64,000 bases of DNA from positions 62,001 through 126,000 of the forward strand of contig NZ_JAIQZM010000007.1 in assembly GCF_023333595.1 (NCBI RefSeq), read 5' to 3'. Under the pieces are notes generated by a model, which worked only from the letters and a program-made list of their open reading frames with translations, did no database searches and was not told the origin of the DNA. Made by a program: the position numbers and the translations under genes. Source of the DNA: Argonema galeatum A003/A1. GTDB taxonomy: Bacteria > Cyanobacteriota > Cyanobacteriia > Cyanobacteriales > Aerosakkonemataceae. Of the stretch, positions 10,701 through 18,728 are shown piece by piece; positions within the stretch are counted from its first letter, which is position 1, and each line of letters starts with the position of its first letter.

Positions 10701-11082
10701 TCAATTAATTAAAACTTTTACAAATCATACTGATGATATATACGCAGTAAATTTTAGTTCAGATAGTCAGATGCTTGTTTCAGCAAGCGAAGATAAAACA
10801 GTGAAGCTTTGGGATATAAGAAAGCTTAAATTAATCAAAACGCTTTTTGGTCATACTGATGCAGTTAATAGTGCAGTTTTTAGCCCTGACGGTAAAATAA
10901 TAGCTTCTACTGGAAAAGACGGAACTGTGAGGATTTGGAGTGTGAATTCGCCTATAAATAATGCTGATAATCAGGATCTAAAAGCATTATTAAAAAGTAG
11001 TTGTAGTCTTCTAAAAGAAGGATATTTACAGAATAGTAAAAATCTAAAGCAAGAAGATAGAAAATTATGTGATGGTGTTTGA
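7708..11082 (+). CDS. Caspase-nSTAND1 ATPase-WD40 protein
   Basis: The N-terminal 250 residues are a caspase/metacaspase-like (C14) peptidase: catalytic His93 in YFTGHGF and Cys153 in LLLDCCHSG. Then comes the nSTAND1 hallmark YRGLYPFELEQEKYFCGRE (271-289), a Walker A GPSGCGKSS (309-317) and a Walker B FVLFIDQMEE (about 367-376). A single membrane segment lies at about 696-716, followed by about seven WD40 repeats (about 760-1095, ending VKLWDIRK and VRIWSVNS types). Members of this architecture act as stress or invader sensors: the WD40 propeller senses, the STAND module oligomerises, and the caspase cleaves host proteins. All key residues are intact, so it is probably functional. The membrane segment places the protease and propeller on opposite sides or brings both to a membrane-associated loop. 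Confidence 0.93.
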   Translation: MAKYALVIGIAEYKNPLQRLPKTTTDAEAVVQVLKKYGDFQQVIRLPERWNQEKQDYEIAAKAVTGKELGEALRNFLREHAVSDDLLIYFTGHGFKVSDNLGQEKGYLASSDCIIQTDGERIVEIQNGIALDSLNDLIRASNLGSLVLLLDCCHSGYFLERQLVEQSLTAISSRRDYYLITACRGSQEAIAYDFEKHDVFTGALINGLAVENAGKDGQISGDRVFDYISRALKGSKQEPIRMGWGRSITLVTYPKKDIPTVEIAFNTENPYRGLYPFELEQEKYFCGREQAIRALLDRLSSNRFMAVIGPSGCGKSSLVKAGLLPHLKRDRLPGSSQWGIETFTPGKYPLGKLIEILDRQHRENQPFVLFIDQMEEIFTLCEDDAERQSLISLMADEATKSDRITRVIVAIRTDFLDRCAAYPKVANLINRTQPTTYMVTPLSRQELENAIEEPASLHGVKFERGLISQIADDVNDQPGALPLLQYALKELWRVCIEKPDSPEPRLTLKGYKEIGGVKGALENRANLLYQSFSSTDQLFVRQMFMELVQLGEENLVTRRRASREKLEANADSIDQLRRVVGLLADQRLIVTDEDTVEVAHEALLTEWNLLRGWIEENRENIRLSRLLEAECREWQERFKKSDEALLTGAKLAIISEWKEKIQPKLPVEESEFLRRSLEKRDKKIKEELEQQKRITRSLIAVGVLVISILGLGLLAQQLQAKKRESDAIAVVALVSKAQKLFGINKQLDSLIASIEALKLMQAIKSQDVYTINLMASLISKVSELNRFENQNCEFTDVIFAPNGKIIAASDYKNKVVKFWQINGLPMSQVIKEKQKIWSIIFSHDGQTIASAGVGGKINFWDVNGKHKGELKTKGEIYKIRFGSDSQTIVSTNIYDKTVNIWQLRNYNNYYSYNNYKPLSSFNNHRDAVYGLAISPNGELIASSSWDGEIKVWRINSKEIVHTFRHDTPVFSVDFSSNGEFLASGSRGGKVKVWNLKTGQLIKTFTNHTDDIYAVNFSSDSQMLVSASEDKTVKLWDIRKLKLIKTLFGHTDAVNSAVFSPDGKIIASTGKDGTVRIWSVNSPINNADNQDLKALLKSSCSLLKEGYLQNSKNLKQEDRKLCDGV

Positions 11083-11157
11083 ATGTAGAGGATATTTAAG
11101 AATTCGTTATGTCAGATAGTAAACAATCAATTACATTTGCAAAAAAGGAGATAAACA

Positions 11158-11625
11158 ATGAACAAGTTTGAAGTATCTGTTGAAATCTTGAAGGTAGCTT
11201 TGATAAATTTTAACCTTAACAAGGAAGATTTGGAGTCTAAAACTAAAGAAATTTTAAATTGTTTTGAAATGATTTACACAAGAATTTTGGAACTGGAAGC
11301 TAGAGAAGTAAGTACAATCTCAAGCACATCAGGGCTTCAGGCGTTCAATACATCTATGTTCTCTAACTTAGAAACTAAAAGGTTTGCACCTACACCAGAA
11401 TCCCTAAGCAGAATTCAAGGATTATCTGAATTAGAAGCGGGCAGATCTGAAAATACTTCAAGTGAAATAGACAAAATAATAGAAACAGAAATAGAAAGGA
11501 CTTTAAATGATGATGAGTTTGTAGTAATGCCGTTTTCAAAAAAAGCGGAAGTATTACGAGAAATGACTTTTGCATTATCCGCGCGTAGATGCAGCTACAG
11601 CCAATGTCCAAATCGTGAAAGATGA
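11158..11625 (+). CDS. Small protein of unknown function after the caspase-STAND gene
   Basis: The 155-residue product is not recognised. It begins 75 bp after the caspase-STAND stop and has a good ribosome binding site (AAAAAGGAG at about 11142-11150), so it is likely in the same transcript. Residues 1-50 form an amphipathic helical segment of the kind seen in small regulatory or adaptor proteins; the middle (50-105) is Ser/Thr-rich and probably disordered. There is no signal peptide. It could be an accessory component of the caspase system or an unrelated orphan. Confidence 0.65.
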   Translation: MNKFEVSVEILKVALINFNLNKEDLESKTKEILNCFEMIYTRILELEAREVSTISSTSGLQAFNTSMFSNLETKRFAPTPESLSRIQGLSELEAGRSENTSSEIDKIIETEIERTLNDDEFVVMPFSKKAEVLREMTFALSARRCSYSQCPNRER

Positions 11626-11827
11626 ACCCCTAGCGATCGCACCCTCCTGCTGAATTTATTCAAGTAAAAGAGTGCTACTGACCCCGCCCCGGTTTACAAT
11701 CTGCGAAACCGATCGCATCTTCATCTAAAAAACTTGCGATCGCACTCACACCCACACCTATCAAACCAGGTTCAGAGAGTGCGATCGCTCATCATTTAGA
11801 CAACCCTGAAATAGAGGCCCGATCGCC

Positions 11828-11833
11828 TATAAT
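11828..11833 (+). promoter_or_regulatory. Putative -10 box of the antitoxin gene
   Basis: TATAAT lies 30 bases before the ATG at 11864. The 11626-11863 gap otherwise holds several HIP1 sites and no gene. Confidence 0.4.
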
Positions 11834-11863
11834 TAAAATACCTGTCAAACAAAATAGCCGACC

Positions 11864-12115
11864 ATGCAGAGTATTAAATTACGTTCCCATGTCGGTGAAG
11901 ATGGGATCTTGCACTTAGACGTTCCCGTAGGAATAGCTGATACAGACTTAGAAGTTACAGTTACCGTTCAACCTGTCACAGCAGCACAAACAGATACCCC
12001 ACAGGGAAAAGGTTGGCCTCCCGGTTTTTTTGAGGAGACTTTTGGCTCTTTTAAAGATGACCCTATAGTCATCGATTCTGAAGGAGTATTTGACGATTGG
12101 AATAGATCGGCATGA
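11864..12115 (+). CDS. Antitoxin of a VapBC-type module
   Basis: The 83-residue protein starts with a beta-rich segment (SIKLRSHVGEDGILHLDVP) followed by a basic-poor flexible C-terminus ending in a DDW motif. This is the form of cyanobacterial antitoxins that precede PIN toxins. Its stop overlaps the start of the PIN fragment by ATGA, the usual coupling. The toxin next to it is truncated, so this is now probably an orphan antitoxin. Confidence 0.75.
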   Translation: MQSIKLRSHVGEDGILHLDVPVGIADTDLEVTVTVQPVTAAQTDTPQGKGWPPGFFEETFGSFKDDPIVIDSEGVFDDWNRSA

Positions 12116-12294
12116 AGTATTTGCTCGATACTAATGTCTGCATCAGGTATTTGAATGGTGAATCAGTGGCTCTGCGGCGACAGTTTCAATCTGAAGATTC
12201 ACAAGAAATGGCTGTCTGTTCTGTTGGAAAAGATGATAAAATGTCAGAGAATTACGAAAAATTAACATCGGCTGAAAATGAACAGAGAATTTAA
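12112..12294 (+). pseudogene. Truncated VapC-type PIN ribonuclease
   Basis: The first 37 or so residues are a classic PIN start (YLLDTNVCIRYLNG, with the first catalytic Asp, through AVCSV). Normal VapC proteins run to about 130 residues with three more acidic residues; here the frame changes to unrelated sequence and stops at residue 60. The missing two thirds appear to have been deleted just upstream of the hicB gene. It is therefore a non-functional remnant. Confidence 0.8.
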
Positions 12295-12493
12295 TGTAAT
12301 TATTGAGCGAGATTCAGAAGGTTATTTTGTCGCTTCTGCGCCTAGTCTTCCTGGGTGTCATACGCAAGCAAAATCACTGGATGAACTGATAGAACGCATT
12401 CAAGAAGCGATCGAACTTTGCTTAGAAGTTGAGCAAGATACAGGGGAGTCACTGGAATTTGTTGGCGTTCAGAGAGTAGCAGTTAAGGTATGA
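12278..12493 (+). CDS. hicB: HicB-family antitoxin
   Basis: The 71-residue protein shows the HicB fold motif: FNVIIERDSEGYFVASAPSL followed by PGCHTQAKSLDELIERIQEA. This is the partial RNase H-like domain that blocks HicA. It ends with an ATGA overlap with hicA, so antitoxin precedes toxin. Its start lies inside the end of the PIN remnant, suggesting that the hicBA junction marks the deletion. Confidence 0.9.
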   Translation: MNREFNVIIERDSEGYFVASAPSLPGCHTQAKSLDELIERIQEAIELCLEVEQDTGESLEFVGVQRVAVKV

Positions 12494-12714
12494 GCAAACT
12501 GCCAAGTCTGACAGGAAGCGAAGTGATTGCAGCACTTGAAAGAGGGGGTTTTGCAGTAGCAAGAGTGCGTGGAAGTCACCATTTTATCGTACATGATGAC
12601 GGTCGTAGAACTGTTGTACCTGTACATTCAGGTGAAACAATAGGCCCTGGTTTGCTGGCGCAGATATTGCGTGATTGCCAGATTACAAGGGAGGAATTCA
12701 GGACGCTGTTGTGA
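12490..12714 (+). CDS. hicA: HicA mRNA interferase toxin
   Basis: The 74-residue protein has the small double-stranded RNA-binding-like fold with the catalytic His in VRGSHHFIVH and the conserved VPVHSGETIGPGLL segment. HicA cleaves mRNA and is held by HicB. It is translationally coupled to hicB by a 4-bp overlap. Its 3' end overlaps the convergent gene at 12698 by 17 bp. Confidence 0.92.
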   Translation: MSKLPSLTGSEVIAALERGGFAVARVRGSHHFIVHDDGRRTVVPVHSGETIGPGLLAQILRDCQITREEFRTLL

Positions 12715-13108
12715 AGTATCGCAAATATTCAATCATCAGCAAACGCAAGTAATCCAACATCCGAAGATAAGCTTTAATTTGCTGGTAATCGACCTTTGTT
12801 GTGAAGTTAAATTGCGCGATCGCACCCCCATCAAAAACCCGTATATTTTGCAATCGCTCAATTGCTTCCTGTTCCTTATCAATCCAACCTCGCGCTTGAA
12901 TTTGACTAGCATAGCCTCGGATATCCACCGTTAGTAGTTCAATTTCTTCTAAAACGCTAAATTCTTCCTCTGAAACAGGAGATAGAGAAGCAATTTGTTT
13001 TCGTTCTGCTTTAGTGTTTTGATAATCGACTGTTAACTGTTCTAATAGATGGCTAATGTAGTTCCTTGTGATTTCAGTATTTTGAGTATTAATCTTTGCC
13101 TCAGTCAT
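12698..13108 (-). CDS. Possible immunity/antitoxin protein, unknown family
   Basis: This protein of about 136 residues is highly helical and acidic, with no signal peptide or known motif. The ATG at 13108 is preferred because GGAG lies 6 bases upstream and it overlaps the previous stop by 8 bp; an in-frame ATG at 13120 is possible. Coupling to the preceding basic 114-residue gene suggests a toxin/antidote unit, which is inference from arrangement and charge only. Confidence 0.6.
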   Translation of the reverse strand: MTEAKINTQNTEITRNYISHLLEQLTVDYQNTKAERKQIASLSPVSEEEFSVLEEIELLTVDIRGYASQIQARGWIDKEQEAIERLQNIRVFDGGAIAQFNFTTKVDYQQIKAYLRMLDYLRLLMIEYLRYFTTAS

Positions 13109-13445
13109 CGTTAACTCCATAAGTAACTATTTTTTCAATACCAAATTTATCGGCACGTACAATTAAATATTCATTAGCTTTACGATAGACTGCCGAGCCA
13201 CCACTACGATATCCTGTTTTCGGAACTCTTACTGCTCCTTTCTTGTTAAAATTATGAGCTTTTCGTACATATTTCAACGGGTCGAATTCTTTTCTGGAAG
13301 CATGGTCTAGTATATTTTGAGCTACGCTTATATAAGTAGAAGCATCCCACTCAGCTATGTAATGCTTTATTTCAGCAACTTCTGCTTCAGTGTATCCTTG
13401 ACATAGCTGTGTTAAAAATGGATCTACAGGTGACTCATCCGGCAT
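13101..13445 (-). CDS. Possible small toxin, unknown family
   Basis: The 114-residue protein has an acidic helical N-terminus and a basic C-terminal half in which VRVPKTGYRSGGSAVYR is followed by NEYLIVRADKFGIEKIVTYG. The strand-turn-strand pattern with a final conserved tyrosine resembles the C-terminal RNase modules of polymorphic toxins (barnase/EndoU/colicin E5-like folds), but I cannot assign a family. It is the first gene of a two-gene unit whose second gene could be the antidote. Confidence 0.6.
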   Translation of the reverse strand: MPDESPVDPFLTQLCQGYTEAEVAEIKHYIAEWDASTYISVAQNILDHASRKEFDPLKYVRKAHNFNKKGAVRVPKTGYRSGGSAVYRKANEYLIVRADKFGIEKIVTYGVNDD

Positions 13446-13521
13446 TGAGTTTTATTCCAGTTTGTTCATCTAAGAGAAACAGTAGTGCGATCTCAAAGAA
13501 GTCTATCGCACTCCTACTCGC

Positions 13522-14205
13522 TTACAGCGTATTCGGATCTATCCCCCTCTCCTCTAACTTAGCTAAAAGAGCCTGAAGCTGTTGTTGTCGTTCGATCGCC
13601 ACTTCTTCCGGCGTCTTATATCTATTCCCATTTTCGTCATACCAATACAACCACTCCCGCGTAAAAACCTGATAAGTTCCCCTTTCTCTTCCAATCCCCA
13701 AACCAATCTCAGGCATCCAAATTCTATCGCCAGATAGTAAAACATATTCTCCATCAACCAAGCGATGAACTTCCAAACGTTGTCTTCTCCGACGTTGGCG
13801 CGTAGGAGCATAAACTACGTAATACAATACTCCCATTTGGGCATAATCAATTTTTTTTTGTTCGTATTCAGCATTGTAAGTTTTAGAAACAACTTCTAAC
13901 ACCAAAGAAGGTACTATTCCATCTTCATCCCAAAGCACATAACACAACCTTCCCTGTTCCCCAACAAAACGTTCTACCCCCAAACTGAGAAAAGCATCAG
14001 GTACGATCGCAGATTTAGCAGGATCGTAGTAAACTCCCATATTAATGCCAAAAAACCAATCCTCGCGGTCTTGCCAAATCAAAGCTAAAACCGCCGACAG
14101 CAAACTGGGAATTAAAATTTGTAACTCGTTATCCACAGGCGTATCATCCGAACAGGGTAATTCTTCCGAAGAAGGCAGACAAGCTAACGGATCGTATTTG
14201 AACAT
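13522..14205 (-). CDS. Uma2 family (DUF820) putative endonuclease
   Basis: The 227-residue protein has the Uma2 PD-(D/E)XK-like core: the Asp of AIVPDAFLSLG, the Glu of SLVLEVVSKTY and the lysines of YEQKKIDYAQMG. It ends with a glutamine-rich helix (about 208-222) ending LEERGIDP, common in cyanobacterial members. Uma2 proteins are abundant in cyanobacteria and their target is unknown. It is apparently a single gene; two more Uma2 genes lie at 48986 and 55994. Confidence 0.9.
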   Translation of the reverse strand: MFKYDPLACLPSSEELPCSDDTPVDNELQILIPSLLSAVLALIWQDREDWFFGINMGVYYDPAKSAIVPDAFLSLGVERFVGEQGRLCYVLWDEDGIVPSLVLEVVSKTYNAEYEQKKIDYAQMGVLYYVVYAPTRQRRRRQRLEVHRLVDGEYVLLSGDRIWMPEIGLGIGRERGTYQVFTREWLYWYDENGNRYKTPEEVAIERQQQLQALLAKLEERGIDPNTL

Positions 14206-14364
14206 AATTGTTTATTAACCAGTTGACAATTGATAGTAAAATATAGTATTAATACTAGACTAAACCAAAACCCATAAAAAAATTCTTCCCTCTCCCCCCC
14301 TTGCCAACGATCCCGCACAGTCCGAAACTGGACTTGGGAACGATCGGCAGTTAAGAGGTTTTTC

Positions 14365-15654
14365 GTGAAAAGAGTTCTAGCCATTATCCTTGGAGGCGGC
14401 GCAGGCACCCGCCTTTACCCCCTAACCAAGCTCCGCGCCAAACCAGCAGTACCCCTAGCAGGGAAATATCGCCTCATCGATATCCCCGTCAGTAACTGCA
14501 TTAACTCAGAAATCTTCAAAATCTACGTCCTGACGCAATTTAACTCAGCTTCCCTCAATCGGCACATTGCCCGCGCCTACAACTTCTCAGGTTTCACCGA
14601 CGGGTTCGTTGAGGTACTAGCCGCCCAACAAACACCCGAAAACCCCAACTGGTTCCAGGGTACTGCCGATGCAGTGCGCCAGTATCTCTGGCTGTTGGAA
14701 GAGTGGGATGTCGATGAATATATAATCTTGTCGGGCGATCACCTCTACCGGATGGACTATCGCCTATTCTGGCAACGTCACCGGGACACCAATGCGGATA
14801 TCACCATCTCCGTTGTGCCGATGGACGACAAACGCGCCTCGGACTTCGGCTTGATGAAAATCGATGGCAACGGCAGGGTAGTTGACTTCAGCGAAAAACC
14901 CAAAGGCGACGCCCTCCAACAGATGCAGGTGGATACCACCGCTCTGGGGCTAACGCCAGAAGAAGCCCAGAAAATGCCCTATATTGCCTCAATGGGGATT
15001 TATGTCTTCAAAAAAGACGTGCTGATTAAGTTGCTCAAAGAATCACTAGAACGCACGGATTTTGGTAAAGAGATTATCCCCGCGTCGGCAAAGGACTATA
15101 ACGTTCAAGCCTACCTATTTGATGGCTATTGGGAAGATATCGGGACGATAGAGTCGTTCTATGAAGCAAACTTAGCTTTAACCAAGCAGCCCAAACCACC
15201 TTTCAGCTTCTACGACGAAACTGCCCCCATATATACTCGCGCCCGTTATCTGCCACCCACAAAATTGTTGGATTGTCACATAACAGAATCGATGATTGGG
15301 GAAGGCTGTATCCTCAAAGAATGCCGCATCGATCGCTCAGTGTTGGGAGTGCGATCGCGCATCGAAGCAGGTTGCCTGATCGAAGACACCCTCATTATGG
15401 GGGCAGACTTCTACGAACCCTTTAGCGAACGGCCCTCCAACAGCGGAAGCCGCCACGTTTATCAGGGCATAGGTGCCAACTCAACAATTCGTCGTGCCAT
15501 CATTGACAAAAATGCTCACATCGGCTGCGATGTTCAAATTGTCAACAAAGACAGAGTGCAAGAAGCCGAACGCGAAAGTGAAGGATTCTACATCCGCAGC
15601 GGGATTGTTGTAGTCTTGAAAAACGCAGTCATTCCCGATCGAACTGTGATTTAG
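14365..15654 (+). CDS. glgC: Glucose-1-phosphate adenylyltransferase
   Basis: This cytosolic enzyme makes ADP-glucose from glucose-1-phosphate and ATP, the first committed step of glycogen synthesis. The 429 residues match the cyanobacterial enzyme: nucleotide-binding [12 protein letters not shown] (10-21), the [10 protein letters not shown] active-site segment, a C-terminal left-handed beta-helix and the [12 protein letters not shown] tail typical of 3-phosphoglycerate-regulated forms. The start is GTG, supported by AAGAGG about 7 bases upstream. It is monocistronic and followed by a hairpin. Confidence 0.97.
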   Translation: MKRVLAIILGGGAGTRLYPLTKLRAKPAVPLAGKYRLIDIPVSNCINSEIFKIYVLTQFNSASLNRHIARAYNFSGFTDGFVEVLAAQQTPENPNWFQGTADAVRQYLWLLEEWDVDEYIILSGDHLYRMDYRLFWQRHRDTNADITISVVPMDDKRASDFGLMKIDGNGRVVDFSEKPKGDALQQMQVDTTALGLTPEEAQKMPYIASMGIYVFKKDVLIKLLKESLERTDFGKEIIPASAKDYNVQAYLFDGYWEDIGTIESFYEANLALTKQPKPPFSFYDETAPIYTRARYLPPTKLLDCHITESMIGEGCILKECRIDRSVLGVRSRIEAGCLIEDTLIMGADFYEPFSERPSNSGSRHVYQGIGANSTIRRAIIDKNAHIGCDVQIVNKDRVQEAERESEGFYIRSGIVVVLKNAVIPDRTVI

Positions 15655-15655
15655 A

Positions 15656-15713
15656 ATTTGGGATTTTAGATTTTAGATTTTTAATCCAAAATCTAAAATC
15701 TAAAATCTGAAAT
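15656..15713 (+). terminator. glgC terminator region made of AT-rich heptamer-like repeats
   Basis: Direct units of GATTTTA/AGATTTT are followed by their complements (CCAAAATCTAAAATCTAAAA), forming a long hairpin right after the glgC stop. A further run of CCAAAATCCAAAATC lies at 15799-15829. Such short tandem repeats are common in cyanobacteria; the termination role is inferred. Confidence 0.55.
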
Positions 15714-15830
15714 TGCCATAACCGAAAACCAAAAAGCTCAGAGAGCAACCGACTTTCAGTCGTAAAGCAGAAAAAAACCTTTTCAGTATTGCCGTCAATC
15801 CAAAATCCAAAATCCAAAATCCAAAATCGA

Positions 15831-16376
15831 TTGACCAGACTAATTCTCCTCATCGGACTTCCCGGTAGCGGTAAATCCTCTCTGGCACAAAAGCTAGTCG
15901 CCGAAAGCCAAGAGACTTTGCTAATCTCCACAGACGCCATTCGCGCTAAACTGTTTGGAGATGAAGCTATCCAAGGCCCCTGGCTGTTAGTTTGGCAGGA
16001 GTTGCAACACCAATTTCAGCAAGCTGTCGAGCAAATACAGTTGGGACAAGCAGAGGCAGCAATTTACGATGCCACCAATGCAGTTCGCCAACACCGACTT
16101 GAAGCGATCGCCTCTTCCCGCCAAATCGGCTTTACCCACATCACCGGGTTGTGGCTAGATATACCAGTTTGGCTTTGTCTGGCACGTAATCGCCGTCGCC
16201 AGCGTCGAGTACCGCAAGATGTTATATTTCGGATGTATCGGCAACTTCGCGATGCTCCTCCAACACTTGAGGATGGCCTAGACCGCCTGCTACCCTACTA
16301 TCCGGGTGTATCGATTCAGGAAATTGCGTCCCGGTTAATGAGCAATAACCGAACCCAACCTAACTCCCATATTTGA
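15831..16376 (+). CDS. P-loop ATP-dependent kinase (AAA family, zeta/gluconate kinase-like)
   Basis: The 181-residue protein begins with a Walker A GLPGSGKSS, has the acidic STDAIRAKLFGD switch and the DATNAV motif seen in small-molecule or RNA end kinases, and a basic lid (RNRRRQRR). The substrate is unknown. The start is set at TTG 15831 because the longer frame from 15789 translates the AAAATCC repeat. It lies downstream of glgC without an obvious link. Family members include polynucleotide kinase-like and zeta toxin-like proteins; no antitoxin is adjacent. Confidence 0.88.
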   Translation: MTRLILLIGLPGSGKSSLAQKLVAESQETLLISTDAIRAKLFGDEAIQGPWLLVWQELQHQFQQAVEQIQLGQAEAAIYDATNAVRQHRLEAIASSRQIGFTHITGLWLDIPVWLCLARNRRRQRRVPQDVIFRMYRQLRDAPPTLEDGLDRLLPYYPGVSIQEIASRLMSNNRTQPNSHI

Positions 16377-16576
16377 TAGTCTTATAATATAAAATCGATC
16401 GGCGACAGCACCAAGCACAAATCTACTCATTTGGCAAACATTACAAGCGACTGTAACTGTGCTTTAGGGCAAAGCCTTAATCAAAAAGCGCTCTGCCCGT
16501 AATTGCCATTAAAACCAAACTTTAAACAGCTTCAACAAAATACATAAATCCCATATTTACTATAGGAGACTTATTA

Positions 16577-17599
16577 ATGCCAGCGACCGACTTCAAAGAC
16601 TATTACGCCGTTCTAGGAATAAACAAGACCGCTAGTGCCGAGGAAATCAAAAAGGTTTACCGCCGACTGGCACGCAAATACCACCCCGATATGAACCAAG
16701 GCAACAAAGAAGCCGAAGCTCACTTCAAGGAAGTCAGCGAAGCCTACGAAGTCTTGTCAGACTCAGACAAACGTAAAAAATATGACCAATTTGGTCAGTA
16801 CTGGAAACAAGCCGGTCAAGGATGGCCGCCGGGAGGAGGAGGCGCAGGCGTCGATCCCAGTGGCTTCGACTTTAGTCAGTATGGTAGTTTCGATGAATTT
16901 ATCAACGAATTGCTAGGTCGCTTTGGCACCACAAGCCCTGGTGGGCCTGGACGTTCGCCTGGGGGTCGCGCTTACACCTACCGCACCACCACGGGTGGCC
17001 CGACAGGCTTTAGCGGCTATAATGGTTTCGACGGATTTGAAAATCAGACAGGTCAAGCAACAGCCGTAGATAGAGAAGCAACCCTTAGCCTCAGCCTATC
17101 GGAAGCATTCAACGGTGTCCAAAAGCGCTTAGATTTAGGTACGGAAGTTGTTGACGTGAGGATTCCGCCTGGTGCCAAAACGGGTAGCCGCATTCGCCTT
17201 AAAGGCAAAGGCGCAGTCAGTCCCTACACCCAGCAGCGAGGGGATTTGTACTTAACGGTGGAACTGTTACCGCACTCGTTCTTCCAGTTTGATGGAGAAA
17301 ACCTAGTCTGCGAGGTGCCAATTACCCCAGATGAAGCCGTGTTGGGAGCCCAAATTGAAGTCCCAACCCCCGATGGTTCTGTAACGGTGAATGTTCCCGC
17401 CGGAATTCGTTCCGGTCAATCCCTGCGTCTGCGGGGCAAAGGATGGCCCAAACCCAAAGCTGAACGGGGTGACCAGATGGTGAAAATTGCGATCGTACCC
17501 CCGAAAGACCTCAGTCCGATCGATCGCGAGTATTACGAGAAAATCCGTACCGCACGCAGCTTCAATCCCCGCAGCGATTTAAAGCAAATAAAATTATAG
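16577..17599 (+). CDS. DnaJ-type (class B, CbpA-like) co-chaperone
   Basis: The 340-residue protein has an N-terminal J domain with HPD at 36-38, a Gly/Phe-rich linker (about 80-150) and a C-terminal substrate-binding region with two beta-barrel segments ([11 protein letters not shown] near the end). It lacks the zinc-finger of class A DnaJ. It stimulates DnaK ATPase and hands over unfolded clients in the cytosol. AGGAG lies 8 bases before the ATG. The 200-bp gap upstream probably holds the promoter; no CIRCE element is visible. Confidence 0.95.
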   Translation: MPATDFKDYYAVLGINKTASAEEIKKVYRRLARKYHPDMNQGNKEAEAHFKEVSEAYEVLSDSDKRKKYDQFGQYWKQAGQGWPPGGGGAGVDPSGFDFSQYGSFDEFINELLGRFGTTSPGGPGRSPGGRAYTYRTTTGGPTGFSGYNGFDGFENQTGQATAVDREATLSLSLSEAFNGVQKRLDLGTEVVDVRIPPGAKTGSRIRLKGKGAVSPYTQQRGDLYLTVELLPHSFFQFDGENLVCEVPITPDEAVLGAQIEVPTPDGSVTVNVPAGIRSGQSLRLRGKGWPKPKAERGDQMVKIAIVPPKDLSPIDREYYEKIRTARSFNPRSDLKQIKL

Positions 17600-17605
17600 A
17601 ACATA

Positions 17606-17658
17606 GGTACGTTGTTGCGCTAAAGCGCTCTTTTAGCGCGGCATCGCAACAACGTACC
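17606..17658. repeat. GGTACGTWGTTGCGC palindrome, copy 1
   Basis: The arms GGTACGTTGTTGCG and CGCAACAACGTACC flank an inner TAAAGCGCTCTTTTAGCGC hairpin. It lies between the convergent DnaJ-like and peroxiredoxin genes and may terminate both. Related copies: 40143, 40727, 47985. Confidence 0.85.
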
Positions 17659-17673
17659 CATAAGCCAATCGAA

Positions 17674-18222
17674 CTAACTAGCAACTTGAGTTATTACCTC
17701 CAGCAACTTCTCCACAGAAGCATTGGGGGAGAGAAAGGAAAACAAATGTTTAAAGCGGAGTTTTCCTTGCTTATCTAACACAAACTGTCCTGGTAAAGGC
17801 GCACCCAACGCCTGACCAACTTCATACGCACGAAAAACCCCACAGGCCCGATCGCTCAGTAAAGGCATTTTCAAGCCTAAGTCTTGCACGACTTTTTCGC
17901 TTTGTTGCCTATCTGTACTGGTAATCATCAAAATCTCAACACCCCGACCGCTAAACTGCTCGTAGTTTTCATTCAATGCTTTTATGTGGGGATAGCAAAG
18001 AGGGCAGTATTGCTTTTCAGTAAAGATGCGCGTAAAAGCTATTATAACAGATTGCTTTCCTCTATAATCGGATAGCCTGACGGGACGTTTGTGAGTGATA
18101 TCGGCAAGTTCAAAGTCTGGGGTAATTCCTCGCAGTTTCAGGCTATTACTGGCAGGAATAGGTAAAAAATTGCGGAAGAAGCGCTCATTTATTAAACCGC
18201 TAAAGTCGGTGGAAGTCAGCAT
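17674..18222 (-). CDS. Peroxiredoxin-like (AhpC/TSA/redoxin) protein
   Basis: The 182-residue thioredoxin-fold protein has ITPDFELADI, LSDYRGKQSVIIAFTR and a CPLC motif at 73-76, placed where peroxiredoxins carry the peroxidatic cysteine. The CxxC form is closer to thioredoxin or PrxQ-type redoxins. It is expected to reduce peroxides using a thiol partner in the cytosol. Its last codons (ITQVAS and the stop) lie in the sequence AACTCAAGTTGCTAGTTA, also present in the repeat at 40697, so its C-terminus seems to have been supplied by a repeat. Confidence 0.88.
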   Translation of the reverse strand: MLTSTDFSGLINERFFRNFLPIPASNSLKLRGITPDFELADITHKRPVRLSDYRGKQSVIIAFTRIFTEKQYCPLCYPHIKALNENYEQFSGRGVEILMITSTDRQQSEKVVQDLGLKMPLLSDRACGVFRAYEVGQALGAPLPGQFVLDKQGKLRFKHLFSFLSPNASVEKLLEVITQVAS

Positions 18223-18391
18223 AATATCATTTGAGATTTAAGATTGCAGAATTAAAGAATTGAAAATCTCTGCCAGAGAAACCCTGGCTCTTTCGGACAA
18301 GGTATACTAAATTATAAGGTAATTGGCGTCTGATATCATTCGGCTTTAGTAACCCTTTTTTACCCGACGACTAAAGTCGCGGCTACACAAA

Positions 18392-18414
18392 CAAAGCCCG
18401 CCTGCGCGGGCTTT
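18392..18414. terminator. Hairpin AAAGCCCGCCTGCGCGGGCTTT
   Basis: Arms of about 9 bp (AAAGCCCGC/GCGGGCTTT) are followed by A-rich sequence. It belongs to a dispersed cyanobacterial repeat type (with GACGACTAAAGTCG just before) and could act as a terminator. Confidence 0.5.
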
Positions 18415-18431
18415 AAGAAAAAGGGGGTAGT

Positions 18432-18600
18432 ATACCAAATCCGGGATAAAAACCCCCGTTATCCATAAGTTGGGTGAAGCATTGCGGTAGAAAGGCTTTG
18501 GCTCTTGGGAATACACTTATTGCCGCAATGCTTCACCCCTACACTTCACACTATAAAGGGGGTAAATAACCCGGATTTGGTATTAACCCGGATTTGGTAT
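18432..18600. repeat. MITE-like element with ATACCAAATCCGGG termini
   Basis: ATACCAAATCCGGG at the left end is inverted at 18570-18583 and again at 18587-18600. Inside is a second hairpin built from TGAAGCATTGCGG and CCGCAATGCTTCA (18475-18536), of the GGGGCGAAGCATT family. No coding capacity. This and the GTPase remnant fill the 18223-18728 gap. Confidence 0.75.
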
Positions 18601-18728
18601 GACAAGGATTTCAGCCTTACCTGGTGTCGAACTCACCTTAATCAGTGATAGCTCTGATTAAAACCTTCTTCAGAGAGATTCCTTCTTTCTCTATCTCATC
18701 AATTGCGATCGTATCTACAATATCAAAT

